NCBI RefSeq assembly: GCF_013359735.1 | Contig: NZ_JABFMX010000014.1 | Span: 1-64,000, forward strand | DNA length: 64,000 nucleotides | Origin: Arthrobacter sp. C9C5 | GTDB lineage: Bacteria; Actinomycetota; Actinomycetes; Actinomycetales; Micrococcaceae | Reading direction: 5' to 3' | In this document: one piece after another, positions 47,817 to 56,550 of the stretch | How the letters are laid out: each line of letters begins with the position of its first letter | How positions within the stretch are numbered: position 1 is the first letter of the stretch | Translations under genes and position numbers: made by a program | Notes under the pieces: model-generated | Told to the model about the DNA's origin: nothing | Seen by the model: the letters and a program-made list of their open reading frames with translations, nothing else | Database searches by the model: none

Positions 47817-49190
47817 ATGGATGGAACCGACTTCGAGAGCCTGCGCGGCCAGGTCCGCGGGCAAGTCATCACGCGCGGCGACGCGGACTATGACGAGGCG
47901 CGGGCGGTGCAGAACGGCATGATAGACAAGCGACCCGCGGCGGTGGTCCGCGTGTCCCAGGTGGCGGATGTGATCGCATCCGTCAACTTCGCCCGGGACA
48001 ACGGCCTGGCCCTGGCTGTCCGCGGCGGAGGCCACAGCGGCCCGGGTTTCGGCACGGCGGACGACGCGCTCGTGATCGACTTCGCCCGCACCCGCGGGGT
48101 CCGGGTTGATCCTGCAGCCAAAACGGCCCGGACGGAGGCCGGCGCCACCTGGGCGGACTTCAACCACGCCACCCACGCCTTCGGGCTGGCGACCACCGGC
48201 GGCGTCGTCGGTTCCACCGGCGTGTCAGGGCTGACCCTCGGCGGAGGCATTGGGTACCTCGACCGGAAATACGGGCTCAGTTGCGACAACCTCCTCTCGG
48301 CCGACGTCGTCACCGCGGAAGGAAAATTCGTCACGGCGAGCGAAACCGAGAATGACGATCTCTTCTGGGCGTTGCGCGGCGGCGGTGGGAACTTCGGCGT
48401 CGTGACCTCGCTGGAGTTCCGCGTGCATCCCGTGGACATGGTCCACGCCGGCATCATCATTTTCCCGGCGGAGCACGCCGAAACGGTGGCGAAGTTCTAC
48501 CGTGAGCACATGGCGTCAGCGCCGGAAGAGTTCGGCGCCTTCCTCGCCTTCCACCAGGGCCCGCCCGTCCCGTTCCTCCCCGAGCAGTGGCACGGGAAAC
48601 CCGTCTGCATTGTGGTCGGCATGTGGACCGGTGACCCCGCCGAGGGGCCGGCCCGGTGGCAGCCGTTCCTCGACGCGGCGCCAGTGGCCGGATCCATGGT
48701 GGGCCCCATGCCTTACCCGGCCTTGAACTCGGCCTTCGACGGCATGTATCCCAAGGGGCTCCTGGCCTACTGGAAAGCGGCCTTTCTGACCGAACTCAAC
48801 GACGGCGCCATCGAGGCCCACCTCGAGTACGGCCGCCGGGTACCCAGTGTGCAGACGGCCGTGCACATCTACCCGATCGACGGGGCAGTGCACCGGGTGG
48901 GCGTCACGGACACGGCGTTTCCCAACCGGAACGCCAAGTTCTCCCCGGTCATCGCCTGCCACTGGGAGGATCCGGCGGACAGCGAGGCGAACATCGCCTG
49001 GGTGCGGGACTACGCAGCGGCGCTGCAGCCCTTCTCCGAGACCGCGGGCTACATCAATTTCATGGACGGCGATGATCTGGGCCGGGTCCCGGACAACTAC
49101 GGCCCGAACTACGCCAGGCTGAGGGAGGTCAAGGCCAAGTACGATCCGCAGAACCTGTTCCACGTCAACCAAAACATCGCGCCTGCCTGA
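47817..49190 (+). CDS. FAD-linked oxidoreductase, berberine-bridge-enzyme-like
   Basis: A 457-residue vanillyl-alcohol-oxidase fold protein. LAVRGGGHSGPG (H73) is the histidine that binds FAD covalently; the FAD domain continues to the VVTAEGKFV stretch near 165-175. The C-terminal BBE motif NLFHVNQNI is at the end. The second covalent cysteine position of bicovalent members (before the GGG loop) reads VGSTGVSG, with no cysteine, so flavin attachment is probably through His only. Sugars, alkaloids and polyketides are all known substrates. No signal peptide is seen. Confidence 0.88.
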   Translation: MDGTDFESLRGQVRGQVITRGDADYDEARAVQNGMIDKRPAAVVRVSQVADVIASVNFARDNGLALAVRGGGHSGPGFGTADDALVIDFARTRGVRVDPAAKTARTEAGATWADFNHATHAFGLATTGGVVGSTGVSGLTLGGGIGYLDRKYGLSCDNLLSADVVTAEGKFVTASETENDDLFWALRGGGGNFGVVTSLEFRVHPVDMVHAGIIIFPAEHAETVAKFYREHMASAPEEFGAFLAFHQGPPVPFLPEQWHGKPVCIVVGMWTGDPAEGPARWQPFLDAAPVAGSMVGPMPYPALNSAFDGMYPKGLLAYWKAAFLTELNDGAIEAHLEYGRRVPSVQTAVHIYPIDGAVHRVGVTDTAFPNRNAKFSPVIACHWEDPADSEANIAWVRDYAAALQPFSETAGYINFMDGDDLGRVPDNYGPNYARLREVKAKYDPQNLFHVNQNIAPA

Positions 49191-49279
49191 CCCGGCGCCG
49201 CCTGCCTCTCCGGAGGGCGCATACGCAGCCGACACGGCCGCGGACACCGTAGAGTTTTCGGCATGAGGTTGAACTGCTG

Positions 49280-50716
49280 ATGGGCGCCGGACATTCACAC
49301 ACGACCCAGAGGCACCTCGACCCGACTCCCCGGGCGCTCGCCGCGCGGAAGAAGGCTAACTGGATCCTGGCCGCCGTCCTGGTGCCGCTGACCCTGCTGA
49401 CCATCGTTGCCATGGTGTTGCTGTGGCCCTCGGGCAGCAAGGAAGGCATCAAGCTGTCCAGTCCTTACGCGGCCGCGCCGGGCGTCAGCTTCGACACCGG
49501 CAAGATCCAGCGCGTCGTCGTGGCCGGCTGCATGGACGGCGCCGCACAGCCGGGCGCCCCGGCCGGAGCCGCGCCCGGGGAAGGTTCGCAGTGCACCTTC
49601 GCCTACACGGACCCGGACAAGGGCGGCAACCCGGTCAAGGTGGTGATCAACCCCGACGTCGCCAAGTCCCACGGCGTCAAGGTCGGCGACAACATCCGCT
49701 ACCTGAACCTATCGAAGGCCCAGGGTGCCGCCGCGGGAGGCGCGCCCGCGTACGTGTTCGTCGACTTCGTCCGGACGCTGCCGATCATCCTGCTCGCCGT
49801 CCTCTACGCCGTCGTCGTGATCGCGGTGGCGCGCTGGCGCGGGCTGCGCGCCCTCATCGGCCTCATTGGCGCCTATGCGGTGCTGGTCTCTTTCCTGCTT
49901 CCGGGCCTGGTGGAAGGCAAACCGCCGCTGCTGCTGGCGCTGGTCGGATCCACGGTGATCATGATCGGCGTGCTCTACTTCGCGCACGGCTTCACCGCGC
50001 GGACCTCGACGGCGCTGTTGGGGACGATGTTCGGCCTGGGCATCACCGCCGCGCTCGCGGCCTGGGCCACCGACGCGGCGAACCTCGCAGGGGTGGGGAA
50101 CCACGACGCCGCCACACTCGCCAACGTCTCGGACCACATCTCGATCTCCGGGATCATCCTGTGCGGGCTCATCATTTCCGGGCTCGGCGTGCTCAACGAC
50201 GTGACGATCACCCAATCCTCCGCGGTCTGGGAGCTCTGGGAACTCGCGCCCGGGACGTCCGCGCGGAAGCTGTTCGCCGCGGCCATGCGGATCGGCCGGG
50301 ACCACATCGCCTCCACCGTCTACACCATCGCCTTCGCCTACGCCGGGGCGGCCCTGCCGATCCTGATCATCGTGATGCTCTACGAGCGCCCGCTGGGCGA
50401 CGCGCTCACCAGCGCCGAACTGTCCGAGGAAGTGATCCGCACGCTCGTCGGCTCCATCGGTCTGGTCCTGGCGATCCCGGTGACCACGCTGATCGCGGTG
50501 CTCGTCGTCAAGGCCACCGGGCTGAAGGGCGGGATCGCGGCGGACGACGGCGGCCGCCGCGCCGTTGCTCCCGCCGTTGCTCCCGCCGGGGGTTCGCCCG
50601 ACGGCGGCTCGTCCGATGGGGGCTCAGGCGATGGGGACTCGGCCGACGGGGGCTCATTCGACGGGGGCTCGGCGCCGGCGAGCCGCCGTGGCCGACGCGC
50701 CGCCGTGCCCGGCTGA
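49280..50716 (+). CDS. YibE/F family membrane protein
   Basis: A 478-residue protein: TM1 at about 30-50, a soluble domain up to about 155, then about seven membrane helices (160-430) with the family stretch DHISISGIILCGLIISGLGVLNDVTITQSSAVWEL. The C-terminal 45 residues are a Gly/Asp/Ser repeat (units of DGGS, such as SPDGGSSDGGSGDGDSADGG) and an Arg-rich end. The function of the family is unknown. Confidence 0.9.
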   Translation: MGAGHSHTTQRHLDPTPRALAARKKANWILAAVLVPLTLLTIVAMVLLWPSGSKEGIKLSSPYAAAPGVSFDTGKIQRVVVAGCMDGAAQPGAPAGAAPGEGSQCTFAYTDPDKGGNPVKVVINPDVAKSHGVKVGDNIRYLNLSKAQGAAAGGAPAYVFVDFVRTLPIILLAVLYAVVVIAVARWRGLRALIGLIGAYAVLVSFLLPGLVEGKPPLLLALVGSTVIMIGVLYFAHGFTARTSTALLGTMFGLGITAALAAWATDAANLAGVGNHDAATLANVSDHISISGIILCGLIISGLGVLNDVTITQSSAVWELWELAPGTSARKLFAAAMRIGRDHIASTVYTIAFAYAGAALPILIIVMLYERPLGDALTSAELSEEVIRTLVGSIGLVLAIPVTTLIAVLVVKATGLKGGIAADDGGRRAVAPAVAPAGGSPDGGSSDGGSGDGDSADGGSFDGGSAPASRRGRRAAVPG

Positions 50717-50796
50717 CCGGGCCGCTGCGAGTCGCCCGGTACACGCCGCGATTTCCACATAGCCGGCCTGGATCCCGCCGATTTGCCCGGCTTTGA

Positions 50797-50802
50797 GACA
50801 AT
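50797..50802 (+). promoter_or_regulatory. -10-like element before dusB
   Basis: GACAAT lies six bases before the GTG, matching the leaderless spacing seen at other genes in the window. Confidence 0.35.
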
Positions 50803-50808
50803 GGACGG

Positions 50809-51987
50809 GTGACTGTTGTAGCAACGCCTCCCGCCCCCAAGCTGGAACTGCCGCCCCTGAAGCTGGGCCCCCTCACGGTGGACACCCCCGTGATCCTGGC
50901 TCCGATGGCGGGTATCACCAACTCCGCCTTCCGCAGGCTCTGCCGTGAATACGGCGGAGGCCTGTATGTGGCGGAGATGGTCACTTCCCGCGCCCTGGTG
51001 GAGCGCACGCCCGAATCGCTGCGCATCATTTCGCACGACGAGGACGAGAAAGTCCGCTCCGTCCAGCTCTACGGCGTGGACCCGGTGACCGTCGGCCAGG
51101 CCGTCCGGATGCTGGTCGAGGAGGACCGCGCGGACCACATCGACCTCAACTTCGGCTGCCCGGTGCCCAAGGTGACCCGGCGCGGCGGCGGCTCGGCGCT
51201 GCCCTGGAAGACGGACCTCTTCACCTCGATCGTCCAGACCGCGGTCAAGGAAGCGTCCAAGGGCAACATCCCGCTGACCATCAAGATGCGCAAGGGCATC
51301 GACGATGACCACCTCACGTACCTTGACGCCGGCCGCATTGCCCGCGACTCCGGCGTCGCCGCCGTCGCCCTGCATGGCCGCACCGCCGCGCAGTTCTACT
51401 CCGGCAAGGCCGACTGGTCCGCCATTGCACGGCTGCGCGAGGCGCTCCCGGACATCCCGGTCCTCGGCAACGGCGACATCTGGTCCGCCGAAGACGCGGT
51501 GCGGATGGTCCGCGAGACCGGCGTGGACGGCGTCGTGGTGGGCCGCGGCTGCCAGGGCCGGCCCTGGTTGTTCGGCGATCTCATGGCTGCCTTCGAGGGC
51601 AGCGACGTCCGCCACACCCCGGCGCTGCGCCAGGTGGCCGAAAGCATCTACCGCCACGCCGAACTGATGGTCGAGACCTTCGGTGACGAAGGCAAGGCGC
51701 TGCGGGAGATCCGCAAACACATGGCCTGGTACCTCAAGGGCTACGTGGTGGGCAGCGAGCTGCGGAACCGGCTGGCGCTGGTAACAAGCCTCGAGGTGCT
51801 CCGCGGCACCCTCGACGAACTGGACCTCGATTCGCCCTACCCGGGCGCCGACGCCGAGGGCCCGCGCGGCCGCGCCGGTTCACCCAAGAAGCCCGCCCTG
51901 CCCAAGGACTGGCTGCTCAACCGCAGCCTGGACTCCGAACAGACCCGCGACATCTCCTTCGCCGAACTGGATGTTTCCGGTGGCTGA
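50809..51987 (+). CDS. dusB: tRNA-dihydrouridine synthase (DusB-like)
   Basis: Reduces specific uridines of tRNA D-loops to dihydrouridine using FMN and NADPH. The 392 residues form a TIM barrel with LAPMAGITNSAFRRLCREYGG (about 27-47), catalytic Cys in NFGCPVPKVTRRGGGS (about 110-125), and VGRGCQGRPWLFGDL (FMN-binding) at about 245-259. A C-terminal helical domain follows. It is the first gene of an operon with dgt and dnaG; the stop overlaps the dgt start by 17 bases. Confidence 0.94.
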   Translation: MTVVATPPAPKLELPPLKLGPLTVDTPVILAPMAGITNSAFRRLCREYGGGLYVAEMVTSRALVERTPESLRIISHDEDEKVRSVQLYGVDPVTVGQAVRMLVEEDRADHIDLNFGCPVPKVTRRGGGSALPWKTDLFTSIVQTAVKEASKGNIPLTIKMRKGIDDDHLTYLDAGRIARDSGVAAVALHGRTAAQFYSGKADWSAIARLREALPDIPVLGNGDIWSAEDAVRMVRETGVDGVVVGRGCQGRPWLFGDLMAAFEGSDVRHTPALRQVAESIYRHAELMVETFGDEGKALREIRKHMAWYLKGYVVGSELRNRLALVTSLEVLRGTLDELDLDSPYPGADAEGPRGRAGSPKKPALPKDWLLNRSLDSEQTRDISFAELDVSGG

Positions 51988-53269
51988 AACCAGGACGAGC
52001 GCGCCCGTGCTGGACGGCTACGTGGACCGCGACTGCGCCCGCTGGGTCGAGGAACCGCCCAAGAGCACCTACCGGTCCGACTTCGAGCGCGACCGCGCCC
52101 GCGTGCTGCACTCCTCGGCGCTGCGCCGGCTCGGGGCGAAGACCCAGGTGGTCGCCCCGGACACGGATGACTTCGTCCGCACGCGGCTGACCCACAGCCT
52201 CGAGGTGGCGCAGGTGGGCCGTGAACTCGGCCGCGCCCTGGGCTGCGACCCCGACGTCGTCGACACCGCCTGCCTCAGCCACGACCTGGGCCACCCGCCG
52301 TTCGGCCACAACGGCGAATCGGCCCTGAACGAGGTCGCGCACGCGATCGGCGGCTTCGAAGGCAACGCCCAGACCCTGCGCCTGCTGACCCGGCTGGAGC
52401 CCAAGGTGCTGGCCCCGGACGGCCGCCCCGCCGGCCTCAACCTGACCCGCGCCAGCCTCGACGCCGCCGCGAAATACCCTTGGTCGGCCGAGAACGCCCC
52501 GGTGATCCACGGCCAGCGCACCAGCAAGTTCGGCGCCTACGAGGACGACCTGCCGATCTTCGACTGGATCCGCGAGGGCGCACCCGAGCGCCGCTCCTGC
52601 CTGGAGGCCCAGGTCATGGACCTCGCGGACGACATCTCCTACTCAGTGCACGACGTCGAGGACGCGATCGTCGCCGGGCACTTCCAGCTGCGCTGGATGG
52701 ACAATCCCGACCACCGCGCCCGGGTAGTGGGCTACGCGAAGCAGTGGTACCTGCCGCACAACGATCCAGCCGCCATCGACGCCGCCCTGGCCCGGCTGGA
52801 GGCCACGAGTGTCTGGGTCCGCGAGGCCGACGGCAGCCGCAAGTCCATGGCGGCCCTGAAAGACATGACCAGCCAGCTGATCGGCCGGTTCTGCCAGAGC
52901 GCGCTCGAGACCACCCGTGCCGTCTACGGCCCGGAAAACCTCACCCGCTACAACGCCGAACTCATCGTCCCGGACGAAACCGTGATGGAGATCGCCGTGA
53001 TGAAGGGCCTGGCCACCACCTTCGTGATGACCACCGAACACCGGCAACCCATCTACGAACGCCAGCGCGAGGTCCTGCATGCGCTGGTGACCGCGCTCAG
53101 CGCCAGCGGCGACCGCCACCTGGAGCCGATGTTCGCCGCCGACTGGCGCGCCGCGGAGGACGACGGCGCCCGGCTGCGCGTCGTCATCGACCAGGTCGCT
53201 TCGCTGACCGACGGCTCCGCGCTGGCCATGTACGAACGACTCGTCGGCAGCCTGCCGTCGCTGTGGTGA
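51971..53269 (+). CDS. dgt: Deoxyguanosinetriphosphate triphosphohydrolase-like protein
   Basis: An HD-domain dNTPase that splits dNTPs to nucleosides and triphosphate. The metal-binding motif runs H...HD...D: RTRLTHSLEVAQVGRELGRAL then TACLSHDLGHPPFGHNGE (about 90-120). The 432 residues match the family length. ATG 51971 lies inside the end of dusB; GTG 51980 is an alternative start and also overlaps. It lies between dusB and dnaG, a conserved actinobacterial order linking nucleotide pools to replication. Confidence 0.94.
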   Translation: MFPVAETRTSAPVLDGYVDRDCARWVEEPPKSTYRSDFERDRARVLHSSALRRLGAKTQVVAPDTDDFVRTRLTHSLEVAQVGRELGRALGCDPDVVDTACLSHDLGHPPFGHNGESALNEVAHAIGGFEGNAQTLRLLTRLEPKVLAPDGRPAGLNLTRASLDAAAKYPWSAENAPVIHGQRTSKFGAYEDDLPIFDWIREGAPERRSCLEAQVMDLADDISYSVHDVEDAIVAGHFQLRWMDNPDHRARVVGYAKQWYLPHNDPAAIDAALARLEATSVWVREADGSRKSMAALKDMTSQLIGRFCQSALETTRAVYGPENLTRYNAELIVPDETVMEIAVMKGLATTFVMTTEHRQPIYERQREVLHALVTALSASGDRHLEPMFAADWRAAEDDGARLRVVIDQVASLTDGSALAMYERLVGSLPSLW

Positions 53270-53309
53270 CCGGAGCCATACGCCGCCGATCGGCGTCGTA
53301 CCCGGGTAC

Positions 53310-53315
53310 TAGGAT
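53310..53315 (+). promoter_or_regulatory. -10 element of a probable leaderless dnaG promoter
   Basis: TAGGAT is six bases upstream of the dnaG GTG and no Shine-Dalgarno sequence lies between, so dnaG may have its own leaderless transcript besides read-through from dgt. Confidence 0.45.
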
Positions 53316-53321
53316 GGCACT

Positions 53322-55265
53322 GTGGCCGGCCTGATCAAACGTGAAGACATCGACGAGGTACGCCAGCGCACCGACATCAAGGAAGTCGTCGACGGCTACG
53401 TGACCCTCAAGGGTGCCGGGCTGGGGTCCTTCAAGGGCCTGTGTCCCTTCCACGACGAGCGCTCGCCCTCGTTCACCGTGCGCCCCCAGGTGGGCCGCTA
53501 CCACTGCTTCGGCTGCGGCGAAGACGGCGACGTCATCTCCTTCGTGCAGAAACTCGACCACACCACCTTTCATGAGGCCGTGGAAAAGCTCGCCGCCAGG
53601 ATCGGCTACGAACTGCGCTACGAGGACGGCGGCTCCGGACCCAACCGCGAAGAAATCGGCCGCCGCCAGCGCCTGCTCGACGCGCATAAGATCGCCGACG
53701 AATTCTTCCGCGCACAGCTGCTGACCCCGGGCGCCACCGAAGGCCGGAACTTCCTCTACGGCCGCGGCTTCGACCGCGCCGCGGCGGAACAGTTCGGCGT
53801 CGGCTACGCCCCGCAGGGCTGGGACTCGCTGCTCAAGCACCTCCGCGGGCGCGGCTACACCGACGCGGAACTCAAGCTCACGGGCATGTTTTCCGAGGGC
53901 GGTCGGGGGATCTACGACCGTTTCCGCGGCCGGCTGATCTGGCCGATCCGCGACATCGCCGGCGACACCATCGGCTTCGGCGCCCGCAAGCTCTACGAGG
54001 ACGACCAGGGCCCCAAGTACCTCAACACCCCCGAAACCGCGCTTTACAAGAAGTCGCAGGTTCTCTACGGGATCGACCTCGCCAAACGGAACATCGCCAA
54101 GGAACGCCAACTGGTGGTGGTTGAGGGCTACACCGACGTCATGGCCTGCCACCTGGCCGGGATCACGACGGCGGTTGCCACCTGCGGCACGGCTTTCGGC
54201 ACCGAGCACATCAAGATCGCCCGCCGGCTGCTCTCCGACGACGGCAGCGGGGGAGAAGTCATCTTCACCTTCGACGGCGACGCCGCGGGTCAGAAGGCGG
54301 CACTGCGCGCCTTCGAGGAGGACCAGCGCTTCGTGGCGCAGACCTACGTCGCCGTGGAACCCGGCGGTTCCGACCCCTGCGAGCTGCGCCAGGCCAAGGG
54401 CGACTCCGCCGTCCGGGACCTGATTGGCACCCGCCGGCCGCTGTTCGAATTCGCGATCCGCGCCAGCCTGAGGCGGCACAACCTGGACACCGTCGAGGGA
54501 CGGATCGCGGCCCTGCGCGAATCGGCTCCCGTGGTCGCCCAAATCCGTGATGCCGGCATCCGGCCCGCCTACGCCCGCGAACTGGCAGGCTGGCTGGGCA
54601 TGCCGGTCGAGGAAGTCAGCCGGGCCGTTGGCGCCGCGGCTAAACGCAACGCCCAGGGGACGTCCGGAGGCGCCGGGCAGGGCTACGGCCAGGGCCATGG
54701 CCAGAACCAGACGAGGTCCGCCGGACCGGCCCACGGGGCCGCCCCGGGCGTGGCGCCCCTGCCGCCGTCGGCCACGCTGCCGGCCTTTAACCGGCCCGAC
54801 CCGCGCGATCCGGTGGCCGCGATGGAACGCCAGGCACTCGAAGTGGTCCTCCAGCAGCCTGCGATCCTTGAGGGGGCGACGTGGCTGCGTTTCTCCGAGG
54901 CGCGGTTCTCAACGCCGGCCTACCTCGCGATCCACGAAGCGATCCGGGCCTCCGGCCAGGGTTCCATCGGAGACCCTGCACGGTGGGTGGAGCAGTTACT
55001 GCAGGAGGTCCCGGAGCCGCTCCGGCCGCTCGTGTCCGAACTCGCCGTCGTGCCGTTGCCTGCAAGCACCGCCGAAGCAGTCCAACGCTACTGCCGCGAT
55101 ATTCTGGCGCGGCTGTTCGAGCTGCAGATCACCCGGGTCAAGGCCGACAAGATGGGTCAGCTGCAGCGCCTCGATGCCACGGCGGACCCGGAGGCATTCC
55201 AGCGGCTGAACCGTGAACTCATGGAGCTGGAGATGCAGCGGCGCTCGCTCCGCATGGACTCCTGA
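53322..55265 (+). CDS. dnaG: DNA primase
   Basis: Synthesises RNA primers for replication. The 647 residues show the CHC2 zinc-binding domain (C41, H44, C62, C65 in LCPFHDER and YHCFGCGEDGD), the Toprim catalytic core with VVEGYTDVMACHLAG (about 265-280) and FTFDGDAAGQKAA (about 314-326), then a Gly/Gln-rich linker (about 445-490) and the C-terminal DnaB-binding helical domain. The GTG start matches the usual N-terminus. Confidence 0.97.
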   Translation: MAGLIKREDIDEVRQRTDIKEVVDGYVTLKGAGLGSFKGLCPFHDERSPSFTVRPQVGRYHCFGCGEDGDVISFVQKLDHTTFHEAVEKLAARIGYELRYEDGGSGPNREEIGRRQRLLDAHKIADEFFRAQLLTPGATEGRNFLYGRGFDRAAAEQFGVGYAPQGWDSLLKHLRGRGYTDAELKLTGMFSEGGRGIYDRFRGRLIWPIRDIAGDTIGFGARKLYEDDQGPKYLNTPETALYKKSQVLYGIDLAKRNIAKERQLVVVEGYTDVMACHLAGITTAVATCGTAFGTEHIKIARRLLSDDGSGGEVIFTFDGDAAGQKAALRAFEEDQRFVAQTYVAVEPGGSDPCELRQAKGDSAVRDLIGTRRPLFEFAIRASLRRHNLDTVEGRIAALRESAPVVAQIRDAGIRPAYARELAGWLGMPVEEVSRAVGAAAKRNAQGTSGGAGQGYGQGHGQNQTRSAGPAHGAAPGVAPLPPSATLPAFNRPDPRDPVAAMERQALEVVLQQPAILEGATWLRFSEARFSTPAYLAIHEAIRASGQGSIGDPARWVEQLLQEVPEPLRPLVSELAVVPLPASTAEAVQRYCRDILARLFELQITRVKADKMGQLQRLDATADPEAFQRLNRELMELEMQRRSLRMDS

Positions 55266-55334
55266 TTGTCCGCGCAGGATGTCCTGGCTGGAGCCCTACC
55301 GGGGGCCAATTTCGCTTCCCGGCACGGTGTTTGC

Positions 55335-55340
55335 TAGGCT
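55335..55340 (+). promoter_or_regulatory. -10 element of the first tRNA-Asn gene
   Basis: TAGGCT in ttgctaggct, 14 bases upstream of the mature tRNA. The copy at 55555-55560 (TAATGT in ttgctaatgt) has the corresponding position. Confidence 0.5.
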
Positions 55341-55354
55341 TATATCCGCTTCAT

Positions 55355-55427
55355 TCCTCCTTAGCTCAATTGGCAGAGCATTCGACTGTTAATCGAAGGG
55401 TTGCTGGTTCAAGTCCAGCAGGAGGAG
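55355..55427 (+). tRNA. tRNA-Asn (GTT), copy 1
   Basis: A complete 73-nt cloverleaf with a perfect 7-bp acceptor stem (tcctcct/aggagga), discriminator G, D-arm agctcaattggcagagc, anticodon loop ctgttaa with GTT, and a T-arm with ggttcaagtcc. The CCA end is not encoded. Confidence 0.97.
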
Positions 55428-55432
55428 CGCAC

Positions 55433-55468
55433 AGTCCCCGTTCCGGGTCACCGGGACGGGGACTTTTG
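55433..55468 (+). terminator. Terminator after tRNA-Asn copy 1
   Basis: A 9-bp stem agtccccgt / acggggact (55433-55441 with 55456-55464), with a minor inner stem, followed by tttt. Confidence 0.85.
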
Positions 55469-55554
55469 TATACCCGGTGGGGGTATGCGGCCGGGGTGGA
55501 GCGCGCGCCTTCCGTCTCCCGCGCCGCCGATTTCCCTAGCGGTAAAACCTTTGC

Positions 55555-55560
55555 TAATGT
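55555..55560 (+). promoter_or_regulatory. -10 element of the second tRNA-Asn gene
   Basis: TAATGT, 14 bases upstream of the mature tRNA, mirrors the promoter of the first copy. Confidence 0.5.
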
Positions 55561-55574
55561 CATACCTGCTTCAT

Positions 55575-55647
55575 TCCTCCTTAGCTCAATTGGCAGAGCA
55601 TTCGACTGTTAATCGAAGGGTTGCTGGTTCAAGTCCAGCAGGAGGAG
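55575..55647 (+). tRNA. tRNA-Asn (GTT), copy 2
   Basis: Identical over all 73 positions to the tRNA at 55355, and the flanks gcttcat (5') and gcg-acag (3') are also shared, so this is a tandem duplication. The gap between copies is about 150 bases. Confidence 0.97.
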
Positions 55648-55652
55648 CGGAC

Positions 55653-55696
55653 AGGTCCCGCGGCCGGTGAATAACCGGCTGCGGGGCCTTTTTTTC
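55653..55696 (+). terminator. Terminator after tRNA-Asn copy 2
   Basis: aggtcccgc...gcggggcct with an inner stem ccggt/accgg, followed by a run of seven T. It differs in sequence from the terminator of copy 1. Confidence 0.88.
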
Positions 55697-55791
55697 TTGC
55701 CTGGGTACCCTGCGTTGGTTTCCTGTCCGGTTCAGGTCACCGGTGCGGGCGCGGGCCGTCGGTGAGACTCCGGGTTTCGCTGTACGAGACC

Positions 55792-56199
55792 TCAGACGAA
55801 GAACATCTCGACCTGCAGGAAGCGCTCCGCCTCGGCCACGGCGGCCTGGAAGGCTTGATCCTCGGTGGGGGACTGCCGCGGCTCCCGCGGATGCCACTCG
55901 TGGGCTGAGGAATGGACGCGGGTGAAGCCGCCACGCGGGGGCGCGTAGAAGATGCCGAAGCGCTGCACCGGCCATTCGGGAGAGGTTTCGGGGGCTACCA
56001 GCAGGGCTGAGTCGTAGGCGGGGTTGTACCACTGCGCGATCGGCCGGCGCCGGTCCTCGGTGAACAGACCGGCCGCATAAAGGGCCGCCGACTGGGGGCT
56101 GGTCTGCGAGCACAGCCGATCCCACCACAGAGGCAGAATACCGTCGTCGCACCGCTGCCACGTGGCCGGTAGGGGAGGAGGGTCCTGCCAGTCAGGCAC
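55792..56199 (-). CDS. Hypothetical protein
   Basis: I do not recognise this 135-residue protein. It has no signal or membrane segment; it is Trp/Pro-rich at the N-terminus (MPDWQDPPPLPATWQRCDDG) and ends in a helix with QVEMFFV. The GTG start at 56199 has no ribosome site. The coding pattern is plausible (few rare codons, convergent with nothing). It lies directly downstream of the direct-repeat region. Confidence 0.6.
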   Translation of the reverse strand: MPDWQDPPPLPATWQRCDDGILPLWWDRLCSQTSPQSAALYAAGLFTEDRRRPIAQWYNPAYDSALLVAPETSPEWPVQRFGIFYAPPRGGFTRVHSSAHEWHPREPRQSPTEDQAFQAAVAEAERFLQVEMFFV

Positions 56200-56267
56200 A
56201 CAACAACTTTATCGCCAGCCGCAGGCCGCGAACAGGGCAGCATGGCCCCAGCCCGCACCCCTGCCGC

Positions 56268-56540
56268 TGGACATGCTCACAGCTGCCACGCAGCACGGGA
56301 CATGCCCCTCGGGTGCGCCCGGGAGTGGGCATATGCCTGTTCTGTCCAGTCCTGGCTGCAAGGACTGGACATGTCCACCGGAGAGCATGTCCAATGCGTG
56401 TGCGAGCCACGGGACATGCCCCTCGGGTGCGCCCGGGCGTGGGCATATGCCTGTTCTGTCCAGTCCTGGCTGTAAGGACTGAACATGTCCACCGGGGACA
56501 TGTCCACCGCACCTGCCGTGCGTTGGGCATGTCCCGGAAG
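56268..56540. repeat. Direct repeats with ACATGT palindromes
   Basis: Two roughly 100-bp direct repeats (about 56294-56393 and 56408-56506, offset 114) with few differences. Each unit contains gggacatgcccctcgggtgc, a gggcatatgcc palindrome, a hairpin cagtcct...aaggactg, then ggacatgtccaccgg. Near-identical ACATGT or GACATG words also occur outside the units (about 56268 and 56527). The region lies between two minus-strand genes, upstream of the 135-residue hypothetical gene. It may be an operator cluster or a minisatellite. Confidence 0.7.
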
Positions 56541-56550
56541 GCGGCCGGTG

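Noticed and set aside
56268-56540. CRISPR array in the 56.3-56.5 kb repeats
   Set aside because: Only two long units are present, each about 100 bases with internal structure, and there are no regularly spaced short repeats with unique spacers and no cas genes nearby.
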